Shown piece after piece: positions 34,171 through 46,983 of a stretch of 64,000 nucleotides of DNA. Numbering within the stretch: position 1 is the first letter of the stretch; each line of letters starts with the position of its first letter. Below the pieces are notes generated by a model. The model was not told where the DNA came from, searched no databases, and saw only the letters and a list, made by a program, of their open reading frames with translations. Made by a program: the position numbers and the translations under genes. The DNA lies in contig NC_052355.1 of NCBI RefSeq assembly GCF_009727055.1, positions 3,759,581-3,823,580 on the forward strand, in the 5' to 3' direction. The DNA is from Benincasa hispida (lineage: Eukaryota > Streptophyta > Magnoliopsida > Cucurbitales > Cucurbitaceae).

Positions 34171-35214
34171 GAATTAATTTTGTCTATATTTCTCGATCTT
34201 TAGGTTTTGTAGTTCAATGAGAAGATGGATTGAATTTTATTTCATGAGCTAGATATCACCGCTATCCTCTGTGCTAAATTCAAGGAAGTTTTTTTTTTTG
34301 TTTCCCTTGCATTTGTCCCTATTCTTTATTTATTTATCACATTGGCGACAATGTTATATTTGAAGTTGGAGGTGGGAGATTTTTGTGTTCTAGCTGGAGC
34401 CCTCGAGCATCGAGCTTGGGATATTTTGTTTGTGTGCTTTATATATGTGTTTGCTCATGTTGTGTGGTTCATTATGATGACAAGTTGATGACACACTCCC
34501 TTGTGATTTTTCTTGTGTAAGATGATGTTTGAGACGATTAATCATGATCCTTAGCTCTTTTTTTAAAAAAATTATTACTTTTCATGCACGTTTAAGTTCT
34601 TTGTTTACCTACATTAGGTCTTGCATGCTTAAAATTGTACTACATGGCTTGTATTTTTGTTATCATCTCGAAAGACCCCACGGATTAGATAGTGTCCTGT
34701 ATGATAGGATGTAATGTACTACTGAGGGTGAAAAACAATTTGTATGCCTGATTTAATCTGCAGATGAAATGTTGCACTGAAAAGATAATATCATGAAAAA
34801 GAAAATTTAAATTTGTAATATCATGCATGACTAGGGATAGAAAGAGCTAACTTTACTGTGATTAGTTAGGACACTCGCAAGAAAAAAGTGCATATATTTC
34901 TCATGCAGCGATGTGTGAAAACTAATGTCCCTACCTAAAATAAATGCAAGTTTAGGGACCTAGAGTTTAGTTTCAGGCTCCTCAGTTGACATATTACTGC
35001 TTATATTTTATTTTGGCACTTGCCAGTTTGAGTCAGTGTAGGGAGAAACAAATTGAAAGCTATTCAACACTATTTTGGGTTGCTAGGACTTAATTAGAAG
35101 GGCTTTGAATTCGCTCTTGCATGAATAAGTTTAGAATCAATTTTAAATAATGCATGAATTGATTTCATTGTTGAGTGCAAGTTATGTTCTAGGAGACTGT
35201 TGAAATTGAGTAAA
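34171..35214 (+). other. 3' noncoding region with CATTG hairpin and purine tract
   Basis: CATTG-GCGA-CAATG at 34340-34353 and then TTTGAAGTTGGAGGTGGGAGA match the hairpin-plus-purine-tract layout of the other Athila regions. No LTR boundary could be fixed after it, and no gene is seen. Confidence 0.5.
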
Positions 35215-35456
35215 GAGGTAGAACGGGGTGTTAGTGACGAAATGAAGTTAAAATGGACCAAAACGGAGTTTAATTGCATCAACCGGGAAAGAGAAGGCCG
35301 AAATTATGAAAAAAATACTTGTAAAACTGTTGCACTATGCATTGCGCTTCCAAGGACGATTTCGTAATTTTGACTTTCTTTTTCCTAGTTGATGCAATTA
35401 AACTTAATTTGGGCCGATTTTAGATCCATTTCGTTACTATCCCCGTTCTATCTCTG
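35215..35456. mobile_element. Foldback / MITE-like inverted repeat
   Basis: About 97 bp at 35215-35312 is repeated in reverse complement at about 35358-35456, sharing TAGAACGGGG, ACGAAATG and TTTAATTGCATCAAC, around a spacer of about 45 bp. No coding capacity. The target duplication is unclear. Confidence 0.7.
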
Positions 35457-35639
35457 AAAAGAGATTTGGTCCTTTCTCTTTAAAGAGATTTGGTGAGGTT
35501 TTAACAACGATATGCAGTGTGTTGATATTTGGATGGAACTTGGTAAAATTTATAAGGATGATGATTTGATTAATGCATGCATCACGGATTGGGCGATCTG
35601 CACTGACAGGAATAAATCCCTCCATTCTATTGCAATTCC

Positions 35640-36210
35640 ATCAATTGAGTTTAGATGCGAGTGAATTCTTGATTATGTGGAAGGTGTGGGGGTGAGCCCA
35701 ATAAGGAGCTCAAGGTTTCAATCAATTTGGTTAAGGATGTTGGTGGTCCGAGTGATGATATGAAATTTATCCATGTGGATGCTGCTTGTCATCCAAATAC
35801 TATGAGAATGGGTTATGGCGGGATTGTGGGGTCATCATCTAGACGTGTGTTGGCTTCTTTAAGTGGTTACTATGCTTTCTTCTCAAGTATTTTGGGGTTT
35901 GAAGCTGTGGCTATTTATGAAGGGCTTCGTTTGGCCAATCGAATGGGGTTTCATAATGTTATAGTTCTATCTGATTCGTTAACTACGATTCAAATTCTTA
36001 ATGGTCTTTAGACACTTTATTGGAAGTGGCTAATCAGGTGACTGATACCAAGAATATCATTTCTTTGTTCCGTTTGGCGTTTTTCAATACATTCCAAGGG
36101 AGTGGAATTCGTGACTCATTCTTTTGCAAGGGATTGTTTCGAGGGTTCAAGTTTATCAAGGCTTTACAAGATTCCTTCTACCTTGGGGTCCCTCTACTCA
36201 GCGGATTTTC
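35640..36210 (+). pseudogene. LINE-type RNase H fragment
   Basis: The frame reads MKFIHVDAACHPNTMRMGYG and GIVGSSSRRVLASLSGYYAF, then EAVAIYEGLRLANRMGFHNV and VLSDSLTTIQILNGL. This is the RNase H found at the end of plant LINE reverse transcriptases, and the first acidic residue (VDAA), the Glu (FEAVAI) and the third Asp (LSDSL) are in place. A stop at about 36009 and frame changes follow, with SIHSKGVEFVTHSFARDCF near 36100 as the last helix region. The RT part is absent, and a copia LTR piece begins near 36215. Confidence 0.8.
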
Positions 36211-36214
36211 CCTT

Positions 36215-37917
36215 TCTTTCTATAGGAATATGGATGAGATTGAATATCTTATCCTTGGGATACTATTGATGCGACCTACTTTGTATATTGATACAAATGA
36301 TGTGATCCCAAAATCATTCATGAAGACAAGCGAGTGAGGACATCCTATATAAAAGACGTGTGCACAAGACCGAACCACGAAATAGACACTTCTCTTTATA
36401 ACAACCGTTTACTATTAAAATTGACTATTTCAAATTGATGACCTAAGGTAACTCGATATTAATCCTAAGCTAACCATGAACTCCTGTTTATTCGGGATTA
36501 TTCTTTGATCTGAATAGGTGAGAGTGGTTCTACATCACCGCTCAATAAGCCTCCCATTTTAGGATAAAATCGAATAAATAGCTAGGGACATAGTCCTGCA
36601 AGAAGGAATTCATCCTACCCGTCTTAGGGTTAGCAGATTGTTCCCTTTAGTACTGATTCCTAGATTTGAACACAGGGGCCCCGCCATCTCATGACAAAGA
36701 GGGATATGGTTTAATAGTTGAACTATATACCAATTGTTCAAATAGAGGATCAGTAGAGACTTGAGGATCAAAATGAATTTACAAGGGTAATATAGTAATT
36801 TTGACCTAACTGTAAATACAAACAACCTATGAAGGATCGACTTGATGATGGTTAAATTAAGTGGACAAAAATATGTCTATAGTGAGGAGAGTTTCAACTA
36901 TTGAGTTATAGTGGTATGGTCTCAGTAGTTAACGAATATTGATTAATTCGATCTAAAGAGTTTAGCCAATTAATCTCAAATCCTTGGAGCTCATAATCTA
37001 TAGGTCCATAAAATCCCTCTACTAGCTCGTAAAAGATCAAACCTTGTGATTATAATATTGAGTGAATTTAAAATGTTCAAATTCAAATTTATGGTTTGGA
37101 AAATTATATTCGATATAATTAAGGTTTAAATTTATTAAAATTAAACGTAGTTGGAGAGTTCAATATATTTAAATAATGATTTAAATATTGATTATATGAA
37201 TAGGATTCGTGTTTAAATTAGGTGTTTTTATTAATTTAATATTCAATATTAAATTTTTTTATTATGTAATTAATTAAATTTGTATAATTAATTTATTTAA
37301 AAATTAAATCGATTTCAATTTTAAAATTCAATTTCAAAAATTGCATTTATATTTTATTTAATTTAGTCATTTTTTTTTTTGTTAAAGAATTAAATTAAAG
37401 AAATTTTAAATTGAAAAATTGGTCTGAAAGTGGGTTTATCCCAAAATCATATTTAATAATGGATTTTTCCATCTTTAAACACCTAGCCCACTAAATCTAA
37501 TGCTATTTAAAGTGTCAAATAGCCAATTAATCTGATTTGCATGTTCAAGTTGGTTAAATACTTGATAATTCATCAAATTTATGATATATGGATTGTGAAA
37601 TTTTGAGAAAATTTCTGCTGAAACTGATTTCTGTCAAACTGTCCAAAACCATTATAAATTCCCTTCAATTTGGAGTTTTACCACTCAATCTAAGATTGAG
37701 AATAGTAGAGAATATACTCTTGGTGGCCCACTAAAGAAATTGAATGTCAATTTCGTGGAAATTACAAGGAGTAAATGGAAATCATCAAAGGTATCCATAA
37801 TGAAACCCTTTTTGTTTGTAAAACTTAATGTTTAACATGTTGTTACTCATATTCGTATAATTAGAGTGCGTAATGATTTTGTTAGCTTCCGTATTTTGCA
37901 TGTTTTCTCTATCAATT
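36215..37917 (+). repeat. Copia LTR with degenerate primer site
   Basis: This is 5'-truncated. It follows the solo LTR at 3937-5817 block by block (ATTCGGGATTATTC, TCCTGCAAGAAGGAATTCA, GGGGCCCC). It ends near 37917 in CTATCA, followed by ATTGTTATCAG, a degenerate Met-tRNA primer site, so this was a 5' LTR. Confidence 0.75.
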
Positions 37918-38189
37918 GTTATCAGGTATGATTTAAGCACTCAATTAACGTTAATTTAAGTTTGGTGGGTGAATTTCTTGAGATGCATGTTATGTGACTG
38001 ATATGGATATTCTTACAATTTTGGCATTACATTCTTCTTTGATTATGATGTTGTAATTGTAATGTGTTCTTGATTGATGGATCTTAATGTGTGCTTAAGG
38101 GTCTATAATTTTATTGGAGTCAATAAAGTTGAAATTAGGTTGTAAATGAAGATTCAAGCAAGCAAGATTAGCTGGAAAAAACTCAAATT
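37918..38189 (+). other. Short noncoding stretch between inverted LTRs
   Basis: This is AT-rich with no gene. It is probably the remnant of a copia leader. Confidence 0.4.
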
Positions 38190-38895
38190 GATGTCATTGT
38201 CATGAGATGGCTGAGCCCCTTTGTTCAAATCTAGGAATCAATACATAAGGGAATAACCTATCTGCTAACCCTAAGACGAGTAAGAGTGAATTCCTTCTTG
38301 CAGGACTTCGTCTCCAGCTATCTATCTAGTTTTATCCGTAAAACGGGAGGTTTCTTGAGCGGTGATGTAGAACTACTCTCACATATGCAGATCAAAGGAT
38401 AATCCCAAATAAACAGGAGTTCATAGTTAGCTCAGGATTAAGATTGAGTTACCTTGGGTCAACAATTTGAATAGTTAGTTTTAATAGTAAACGTTTGTTA
38501 TAAAGAGAAGTGACTATTTCGTGGTTCGGTCTTATGCACACGTCTTTTGCATAGGATACCTTGACTCGCATATCTCCACAATAATGATTTCAGGATCACA
38601 TCGTTTGTATCAATATACAAAGTGGGTCGCATCCATAGTGTCCCAAGGATGAGGTACCCAATCTCATCCATATTTTTATAGATATTTTTTGGCTATATAC
38701 TAAAACCTTGTCCTCTTTTATGTCTCTACATAAAATTAAATCATTCATACTATAGCCATGAGTTTGTTTATTGGATTTTATAACATAATGCAATTTCAGT
38801 AACACTTTTATTGAATAAAGTCTCAATAATACTTTTATTGCAAAATAGAATATGTTTAGAAATTACGAACTACAAGTTTTCGGACATTCCCAACA
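38190..38895 (-). repeat. Copia 3' LTR, inverted, with polypurine tract
   Basis: On -, it starts TGTTGGGAATGTCC at 38895, directly preceded (38896-38907) by GAGTGGGAGAT, the copia polypurine tract. It is complementary to part of 36215-36700. Confidence 0.8.
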
Positions 38896-38907
38896 ATCTC
38901 CCACTCG

Positions 38908-39651
38908 GACTAAAACTCCAGTGAGTTACAAAGATATACAAATATACAATATTGAGAAAAAGAGAGAAAATACAATAAACTAGGGTATCTATATACCCTT
39001 GACAAATGTCTCATACAAAGAAAACCTTCAATTTCTTAACCAAAAAAATTAGAATAATTGTAATGGATAGCATTTTTAGAACAATAAATTAATTAAGTGT
39101 ATAGCAAACATTTTAAAAGATTTCAAATGAAACAAAATCTATCTATGATGAACTCTATAGCTGATAGACTCTTACTAGTGATATTGTCGATCGTTGATAG
39201 ACTCCTAATAGCAATATAGTCGACTTCAAAAGTAAAATCTAAATTTTTTTATATTTGTAATTTTTTTGCATTGTGCTATTTCTACAAATACTTTTCATCT
39301 TGTTATATTTGCCACAAGTCCATGATTGAATTGTTTATGTTTTTATAACAATTTTTTTTTTTTATAAATCTTTTTACGATGACCAATTAAATTTAAGTCA
39401 CATTAAATTCTTTCTTTTGACTTGTCAATTTATACATTCTAATAATAAATTAAATGGTGAGAGAGATATGTTAAGATAATTAAAATTGAAGTACTTAAAA
39501 TTACAAAAATTACAAACTACTCCAAAAAGCAAAATGGAAAGTATGAAAATGTATGTCGAACAATGAAGATAGTTCTGGAAAAACTTCAAGCAACACAAAT
39601 AATATTACATTTATTATTAAAAAATACGTTGACCTTTTGTTTTTCTTAGGA
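38908..39651. other. AT-rich sequence downstream of the SDR gene
   Basis: The first 100 bp may be the last internal part of the - copia element. The rest shows no gene. Confidence 0.4.
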
Positions 39652-40118
39652 TTAAAGACAAAAATCAGGTAAAACACCCGGATCAGGAACGATGAGAGTT
39701 GCACCATTATCAGCAGTTGTAATGTTTAGAATAATCGGAGTTGCTTTAAGAGCCCCAACACAAAAACATTAATCCCATGAATAAACATTTAATACATACT
39801 TAAAAAAGACCTTATTGGTTTCTAGAAACATACTTTCTAATAGTTCATAATTTAAGTTAAAAGTTTTGAAGTTTTCATATACGATTAATAAAAGATTGCT
39901 TTAGAATAATGAACAATATATAGAAATAATATTTTTGTGCATACCATTCTTGAGGAGATTGGCATTGAGAAGCTAGATGGCCTTGAACAAAAACACACAT
40001 ATCAGTATTAATAATGGCAGGATCTAATATTACAATCGTCATTTCATTTGGTAGCTCCTTCGCAATCGATTTGCTTAAACCTTCAATCGTCCATTTTGAA
40101 CTACAATAAACTGAAAGC
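39652..40118 (-). CDS. SDR exons 4-5 (active-site and C-terminal half)
   Basis: Exon 4 (40118-39945) encodes VYCSSKWTIEGLSKSIAKEL with the YxxxK catalytic pair, then MTIVILDPAIINTDM and QSPQEW. Exon 5 (39754-39652) encodes ALKATPIILNITTADN, GATLIVPDPGVLPDFCL and a TAA stop at 39654-39652. The donor of exon 4 (AATG/GTATGC) is good, but the sequence before exon 5 is TTGG, not an AG acceptor. Exon 4 begins after TATAG with GCTTTCAGTTTATTG. From the phase of exon 3 this reads into a stop unless one T is removed. Confidence 0.8.
39946..39999 (-). other. End of SDR exon 4 reading QGHLASQCQSPQEW
   Basis: This segment aligns with the family stretch before the last intron. It supports the placement of the exon 4 donor at 39945/39944. 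Confidence 0.55.
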
Positions 40119-41533
40119 CTATATAATAAATAAGTTAGAATCAAAGTAATAACTAATATAGCATAACGCAAAATGATTTGTAGTTATTGCTAGTACAATT
40201 TATAGACAACTCATAGAAAATATCCAAAATGTGTTTAATAGAAGTTTATTAAAATATTTTATTAATAGATAAATATTTTATAAGTGATAAACTTCTATTA
40301 TCGATTATAAAATCTATGACTTCTATAAATTAATACTCATATTAAAGATAAACAAAGTATAATACTCTATCACATGAATAGAGTATTATTTTCTTTTGCA
40401 ATGAAATTGTGAAGAAAAGAATTAAGAAGGAATTGATAAGGATGAAGAAAATGAAGTTAAGAATAGGACAAAAAAAAAAAGTGCAAAGTAAATAGGTGAA
40501 GGTGGAGCTTTTATTTTCTTTTAATCATTTATCGGTGACTATCACTGATATGTAATAATAGAGTCATTAGTGATAACCATGAATAATAAACTTGTATTTT
40601 TATATAGAACTCCATATGTGACTGTCATTAATATAATATTTTGATCACTCTATTTTTAGGTTTGTTCAATTTTAACTTTTAAGTATCTAATTTTAGTGTC
40701 TGTACTTTTGATAAATTGTAAATTAGTCTCTCAAAATTAATATTTATCGAAATTAACTAAATAATAATAATAACAATTTTCATGCAATAAAATATAATAT
40801 GGAAATATATTTTCAAAATTTATAGTGAAACCGTTAATAAAATAAAATAAAAAATTAAAAAAATCAACAATCAACAATAAAAATTTATAGTCACGAACTT
40901 TTATGGAAGTAATGCTTTAGTTTTTGACTTTTAGCTTGTAACCATTTAGTCCACCATATTTCTAAATTTTTAATATTTGATCTATAAATTTTATACTGTA
41001 AAAATTTAGTCTTTGTATATTACAATTTATAATGATTTAGTCACAATTTATTAATCTAAGATTTAGTCCTTGTACACTACTAAGATTTCTTGCAGATGTA
41101 GATTGATAGAACTTAACTAGTAATGGTTAAATATATTTATAGATATTTATATATTTTTTGTACAATTGGGGATAGAGGGATTCATACCACAGATATTGTT
41201 GCTACTAGTACACTCAAATGTTAATTAATTTATGCTCGGTATGGTTTATTTATAATTCTTTTTTTAGAAACATATTTATTTATAAATCACAAAGACTAAC
41301 AGCCGTTACATAATTAATCAAATTTGACAATAAAATTTCATAAGAATTTTCACGATACAGACTTGTTAAAAATCTGAAAGTATAAAAACTAAATTGTTAC
41401 AAATTTGAGAACAATGATAAAATTCAAAAACTAACTGCCCATTTGTTAATAATTTAGTTTTTTATTATTTGTAACATCCTAACCTTTTAAGTAAATCTAA
41501 CATGATTATCTTTCCCTACTATTTGAGGTTTTT

Positions 41534-41535
<2 letters not shown>
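40119..41535. other. Intron 3, AT-rich part without recognised element
   Basis: No gene or clear repeat is visible. Confidence 0.4.

Positions 41536-41578
<43 letters not shown>
41536..41578. repeat. 43-base poly(T) tract
   Basis: An uninterrupted run of 43 T could be the poly(A) tail of a retroposon inserted on -, lying to its right. A (TA)n run follows near 41733-41758. No duplication was found that proves an insertion. Confidence 0.6.
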
Positions 41579-41580
<2 letters not shown>

Positions 41581-41854
41581 AATTTTGAGGTTAAAATTGA
41601 ATTATTTTGACGAGATCATTCAATTTAGATTGAACATGATAAAGATTTGGGATTTTGAATTTAAAGTGAAAGATCGGAGAGCTTTAGAGTTTGGATTTAA
41701 TTTGATTTTGAAATTTAGAAAGGAAAAGGGAATATCCATATATATATATATATATATTAAATTAAAATCCAATCAGGCTTTCGATTATATATATATATAT
41801 AGTGGGTAAAAAAAAAAAAGGAAATTCAACTCTTTCTCATCTCAACTCTCAGAC

Positions 41855-43659
41855 TAGAGATGTTCACAAGGCGAGGCACGTTGAGGATGTCATTCCCCGT
41901 CTCCATTCCTACTCCTCATTTCATTCCCCATCCTCGTGAAATTCTCTATGGGGATCGGGGCGGGATTCTTCACAGGAAATTTTTTCCCCATTTGTTTTAA
42001 TTTAAATCACTAATGTTTTAAAATTTTAATTAATTAATTAACTCTATCTTGATTGCTAGGGCTAGTTTTACATGACAATTTAAATTTAAAGATAAATTAC
42101 TCAAATTTTGACTTAAAGAAACTAATTATTTTTTTAGTAGAAAGAAATAAATATAAATCAAATTATTCACATATATAATCTAAATTTAAATATTCAATTT
42201 AAACATATTAATTATCTTGACAATTAAACAATGAAACATGCAATTTAAATATTTTGTATGGGCGATCGTTATGGGAGGTCTTGGTGCTTGAGGGCTATCT
42301 TGCGAAGTAAAGATAGATTCAAGCATCTGGTTCGTTTGATGATTGGCAATGGACAGTCTTGTTTTGTTTGGTGGAATCCTTGGCTGCCGGGGGGCGCGAT
42401 TTTGGATTCATACGGGTATACGATGGTTCATGATGCAAGGAGTAGTTTGGAAGCGTGGTTGTCAGAGTTCTAAGATGGTGAGGGAGGTTGGAGGTGGCCT
42501 ACAGTATCTTGGGAGCTGCTTGAGATCTGGGGTTTTATCTAGGCAGTGGAGCCTAGGGTGAAGGGAGAGGATTATTGGGTTGGGTACCGGATGCTAGTGG
42601 TGGGTTCTCTATCGCTAGTGCTTGGGAGAGTATACGTCCTCGTCATCATAGGGTGTCTTGGGCTGGTATTTTGTAGGCGGGGGATGGTATTCTGCATCAC
42701 TCCTTCTGTGCGTGGTTAGTAGTGAGGGACAGGTTGGGTACGCAAAATTGGTTGAGGAGTTGGGGTGTGTTGTCAGAGGGGGGTTTCTTCTGTGTGGGGG
42801 AGGTGTGGAGTCGCGGGATCATTTATTTTTTGAGTGTGGGTTTGAGAGAGAGGCGTGGTGTAGTGTGTTACGTCAGTTGGGTTTGACACATCGGGTGACT
42901 AGTTTGGGATGTAGAGTTAAGTTGGCTGTGCCGAGTGGGATCGGGTAAGGGGGTGCGTAGAAAGTTGTTTCGTATTTTCTAGTGTGCGACCATATACTAC
43001 ATCTGGTAGGAGCATAATCGGAGACTGCATGGAGGTCGACCGAGGTCGGTGTCTGCTTTGGTTCACCTTATGGTCTTTACGGTTCGCGCTCGTGCTACTT
43101 CCTAGCGGGTTGACCTTCTTGGTCTTATCTAGTGTGTGTACGGATGTTTTTCTTTTTTTTCCTTTTGAACTTCACATTTTTCTCTGTTTTGTTGTAGCCA
43201 CTAGTTTATGGGGTTTTGGGTTTTTCTCTCTGCCTATCCTCCTGGTGGTTTGCGAGTTTGCATCTATGTACTGATTTTATTCTATTCTTATCCTGTTGGC
43301 TTTGTTTTGGTCTTGATGCCCTGTCTTTGCTTCTGCTTTGTTGCTTTGTTGCCTTGATCCAGGGCTGTGGGATTCTGCTTGTTGTTGTATAACAATATCA
43401 CATATTCTAAAAAAAAAACATGCAATTTAAATATAATATTTATATAATAATAATAATGAGATAACATTAAATAATTATTAAATAAATAAATAGAGACCGG
43501 GACAGGGACGGGAAATGGGGCGGGGGCAGGAGCGGGGGTGGGGACGAGGAATCCTGTCCCGTCCCCATTTAGCTCAACGAAAGTATTTTTCCCATTCCCT
43601 TCCTCATTCTCTGCCTAATCGAGGAATCCTCGTCTCCATGGGGAAATTGGGCATCTCTA
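41855..43659. mobile_element. hAT-like non-autonomous element, interrupted by a LINE
   Basis: The ends are TAGAGATGTTCACAA (41855) and the complement of TTGGGCATCTCTA (ending 43659), so they are short inverted termini of the TAGAGATG type. Rich CCCCGTCCC/GGGGACGGG tracts lie just inside both ends. Flanks TCTCAGAC and CTTTAGAC share five of eight bases, a worn 8-bp duplication as expected for hAT. No transposase is present. Without the LINE it would be about 620 bp. Confidence 0.7.
42253..43415 (+). mobile_element. 5'-truncated LINE with poly(A) and target duplication
   Basis: Direct repeats AAACATGCAATTTAAATAT at 42234-42252 and 43416-43434 flank it, and the right one is preceded by a short A-run, as target-primed reverse transcription leaves. 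The body encodes the end of a plant LINE RT: GRSWCLRAILRSKDRFKHLV, LMIGNGQSCFVWWNPWLPGG, then the zinc-binding end with LLCGGGVESRDHLFFECGFE. Frame changes and stops make it dead. It lacks the 5' three quarters of a full LINE. It sits inside the hAT-like element at 41855-43659. Confidence 0.88.
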
Positions 43660-44979
43660 CTTTAGACCCACACACGAGAACCCTCTGTGTCTTCTTCTGC
43701 TTTGCGTGAACAACCAACCACCATCACTACAACTCAATGCCAAACCTCTGTTCTCCAATTCGTCATTCGATCATCTGTCACCACCATCTACGTGCAGATC
43801 CTATTGCTGTCACCTATAATGGAAGCTCAGTGTCACCGCTCCCTTATTCTGGACACCTACCACCACCACGACTAGACTCACACAACCTCAACTATACATC
43901 AGACACCGTTGAGTGCACTGTAGAGGAGAAACCTTCGGCAGTCTCTCCCCTTGCGTGGTTTTATCCGTCATAAGTCATTCCATATCTGCTGTTGCACCCA
44001 CGCTATTCTACTGATTGGAAGTCGTTGTTCTAACCGTCATAAGACTCATCGAGTTTCAGTTTTATGTGAGTTCTTCCTTAAGTTATGCAATCAGTTGTCA
44101 AATTGAGTTTGATTTTGATTATTGATGTGTTACCTTCCATGTTTTGGGCATGAGATTGAAGCTTTGAAGAAATTTTTGGAATTGAGAGTAGGTTGTTCGA
44201 CAAGATTGAGATCGATTTTGGCAATTTTAGTTCAAACCTTTGTGTAGATTGGACCAAATCGCTTTTAACCAAACCATGGGAAGTTATTTGGATTTGAGAT
44301 TTTAAGTTGCTTTTCAATGGTTATTGATGACCATTGAGTGTTGACCCAAGTGATGGTTTACTTTTGATGTTTTTGGCTAGGTTCTAGTTTTTGAAGTCTT
44401 TTAAAGCGCACTCTAGCAGGGTCAAATGTCAATTTTGGTGAACTTTGGTTCAAATTGGATTATTTGATTGGAGTTAAAAGTTGTTTTGGATCAAATCATA
44501 TGTCGAGTGAGCTTTGGGAGGCTTTTCAAGCGAGATTTGTGTTCTCATTTATCCCTAGATAATTAAAGTTAATTTTGGTATTTGATTTAGGGCTTGATTT
44601 AAGATTCTATTTGGCAAGTGTGAAAATAAATTTACTTGGATTTACATTTATTCCCGCCTAACCCTGTTAGTTCCTAGATATTTAATGCTTTATTTAGTTT
44701 TTTCAGCACGTAAAAGAGTAGAGGAGACCATTGAGACAGTTTGGATGCATTTTCGGCCAAAACGGAGCAAGAAATAGGAAAAGAGGAAAAATGACCAAAT
44801 TTCCCCTAAAGGGAGCATTGCTGCACTATCTAGGCACTAAGCGCTAAGCGCAGCGCTGAAAGACAGTAGTACGGGTTGGCGAGAGCGCCATGGTGCTACG
44901 AATTTTGACAAAAAAATTCGAAGTGTGCACGCGGATGATCCATCACAGGGGGGCAGCAGCGTCATGCGGGGATCAATGT
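43660..44979. other. Intron 3, unassigned
   Basis: Short open stretches exist at 43687-43973 but resemble no known protein. 44820-44850 has overlapping AGCGCT words. It may contain part of a Ty3 LTR, not proven. Confidence 0.35.
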
Positions 44980-46900
44980 CCAAGGCTATCTTATGAGTCT
45001 TGAACTGTATGTGGAGACATATGGGGATCAATGTTCAAGATTTAGCCTAAAGAGTCTATAGTATAGGGATAAGACTGGGTACTTTATCCTGGTAACACTA
45101 TAGATACGACCACTTTGTGTTCGATACAAACATAATTATCAAATGTGTTCGTGTAGGTGATACACGAATAGAGTATCCTATGCAAAGAGTTTGCATAAGA
45201 CTCGACCGCTAAATAGTAACCACGAGATGTAACATCGTTGACAATTTGGTTTCTATTTCAATAGAATTACCTAGGTAACTTAGTCTCAATCTTTAGTATA
45301 TTATGAACTCCTGTCATGAGGGATTTTCCTTTGATTTGCATGGGTGAGGGTGGCCAGATCGCCAACCCAATAAGCCTACCATTTTGGGGACGAGACCGAG
45401 TGTGGAGTTGGGAACATAATTATACAAGATAAAATTCACTCTTTCCCTATTTAAGGGAAATTAGATGAGTGTTCCTTTAAGTGGTATCTTTGAGACTTGA
45501 ACAAAGGGCACTACCCTATCATTAGAGAAACATTGGTACTTATGGAGTCAAAGGTGACCCAAGGGTAAAACGATAATTTGACCCAGTTGGAGTTACAAAC
45601 ACTCATGAAGAATTAACTCACTATTATTCGTTTATATCCGTGGAAACAGAAATATATCTGTAGTGAGAAGAGTGTAGTTGTGGGTCTTTAGTGGAGTGTA
45701 CTCACAGTTAACGAATATTGATTAACTTGGTTAAAGAGTTTGACCAATTAATCTCATATCGTTGGAACTTCTGATCTACAGGTCCACCAGATCCCCTCAT
45801 TAGCTCACTAGAGGATACTTAAAAGGGATAATTTGAATTGTTCAAATTAATTCGAGGGAACTATATATTAATATAATCAATATAAAATTAATTATGGATA
45901 TGATCTATAATTAAATTGGAAAGTAATATTTTAATAAGATTCAAATTAATTAATTCAAATGAATTAGATTGATAAAGAATTAATTAATAGAGAGGTATTG
46001 CACATGTACATGTGATATATATAGTAATTAAATATATATATTAAATTAGGATTAATATATAAATAGTTATTTAATTATTATGCAAATTAAAATTAAATAA
46101 GTGTTATTTAATTGGNATAGAGAGGTATTGTACATGTACATGTGATATATATGGTAATTAAATATATATATTAAATTAGGATTAATATATAAATAGTTAT
46201 TTAATTATTATGCAAATTAAAATTAAATAAGTGTTATTTAATTGGGCTAATTAACTAAATAAGTGTTATTTAATTAAATGGGTTAATTAATTAACTAAGT
46301 TTTGTTTAATTAATTATAGAAAAGGAGAATATATATTTATAGAAAAGGAAAATGTATATTAAGAAAATAAAAATATATTGAGAAAGATCCTTGACCCTTC
46401 CCTATATAATGACCTCTCCATGGCCCTTCGCAAATATACATTCCTACACGACTTTGATTGTAGAGAAACTCTAACAATACACAATTCTCTAGTGTTATTG
46501 TGTAGATTTTTCTTTAAGCCATAAATCTTCTCAATTCTCTAAAAACCCTATTCTCCTCTCCCTCTCCTAATAGTTGGATACCACCTATCCCTATATTGGA
46601 ATCCCAGAGAATAACGAGGTTTCTCTTGTGGTAATGTTTGAGATCACTCAAGAAGTTTTTCGTGATTGAGACCTTTTGGAGATCCGTTCATTGGAACCTT
46701 GGAAAAGCTTGTTCATAGCGCTAGAGAATCTAAAGTAAGAACCCTTCTAACCCGTTTCCTTATAAGCATGCTAATTTATATGTTTATTTATTCTTTTTAG
46801 TATAAAGATTTTCTTTAATATAAAATCGAATGCAATGAGATCTCACATGAGATGCTTCCACTGTGAGATCCGATTCGTTCACAAGGTATGTATTTGGAAG
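44980..46900 (+). repeat. Copia LTR, 5'-truncated
   Basis: It matches the LTR family of 3937-5817 and 28587-30555 (GGTAACACTATAGATACGACC, TTTGCATAAGACT, GGGGACGAGACCGA, TATATCTGTAGTGAGAAG). It ends near 46900. It contains a 129-bp direct duplication around a single N. Confidence 0.72.
45987..46245 (+). repeat. 129-bp duplication separated by a single N
   Basis: 45987-46115 and 46117-46245 are the same except for two single-base changes. The N at 46116 is an assembly mark, so the duplication is probably two overlapping contig ends that were not merged. Confidence 0.85.
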
Positions 46901-46983
46901 GTATAGTTAGAGAATTGCTTAACTACCAGTTCTCCATGCAATAGGATTTTCTTAGACTCCAATAGGAAAGCCTTCAGTTCGAG

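Noticed and set aside
35727..36011. Host RNase H gene
   Set aside because: The frame matches RNase H of plant LINEs, lacks a gene context and ends in a stop followed by broken LINE-like text.
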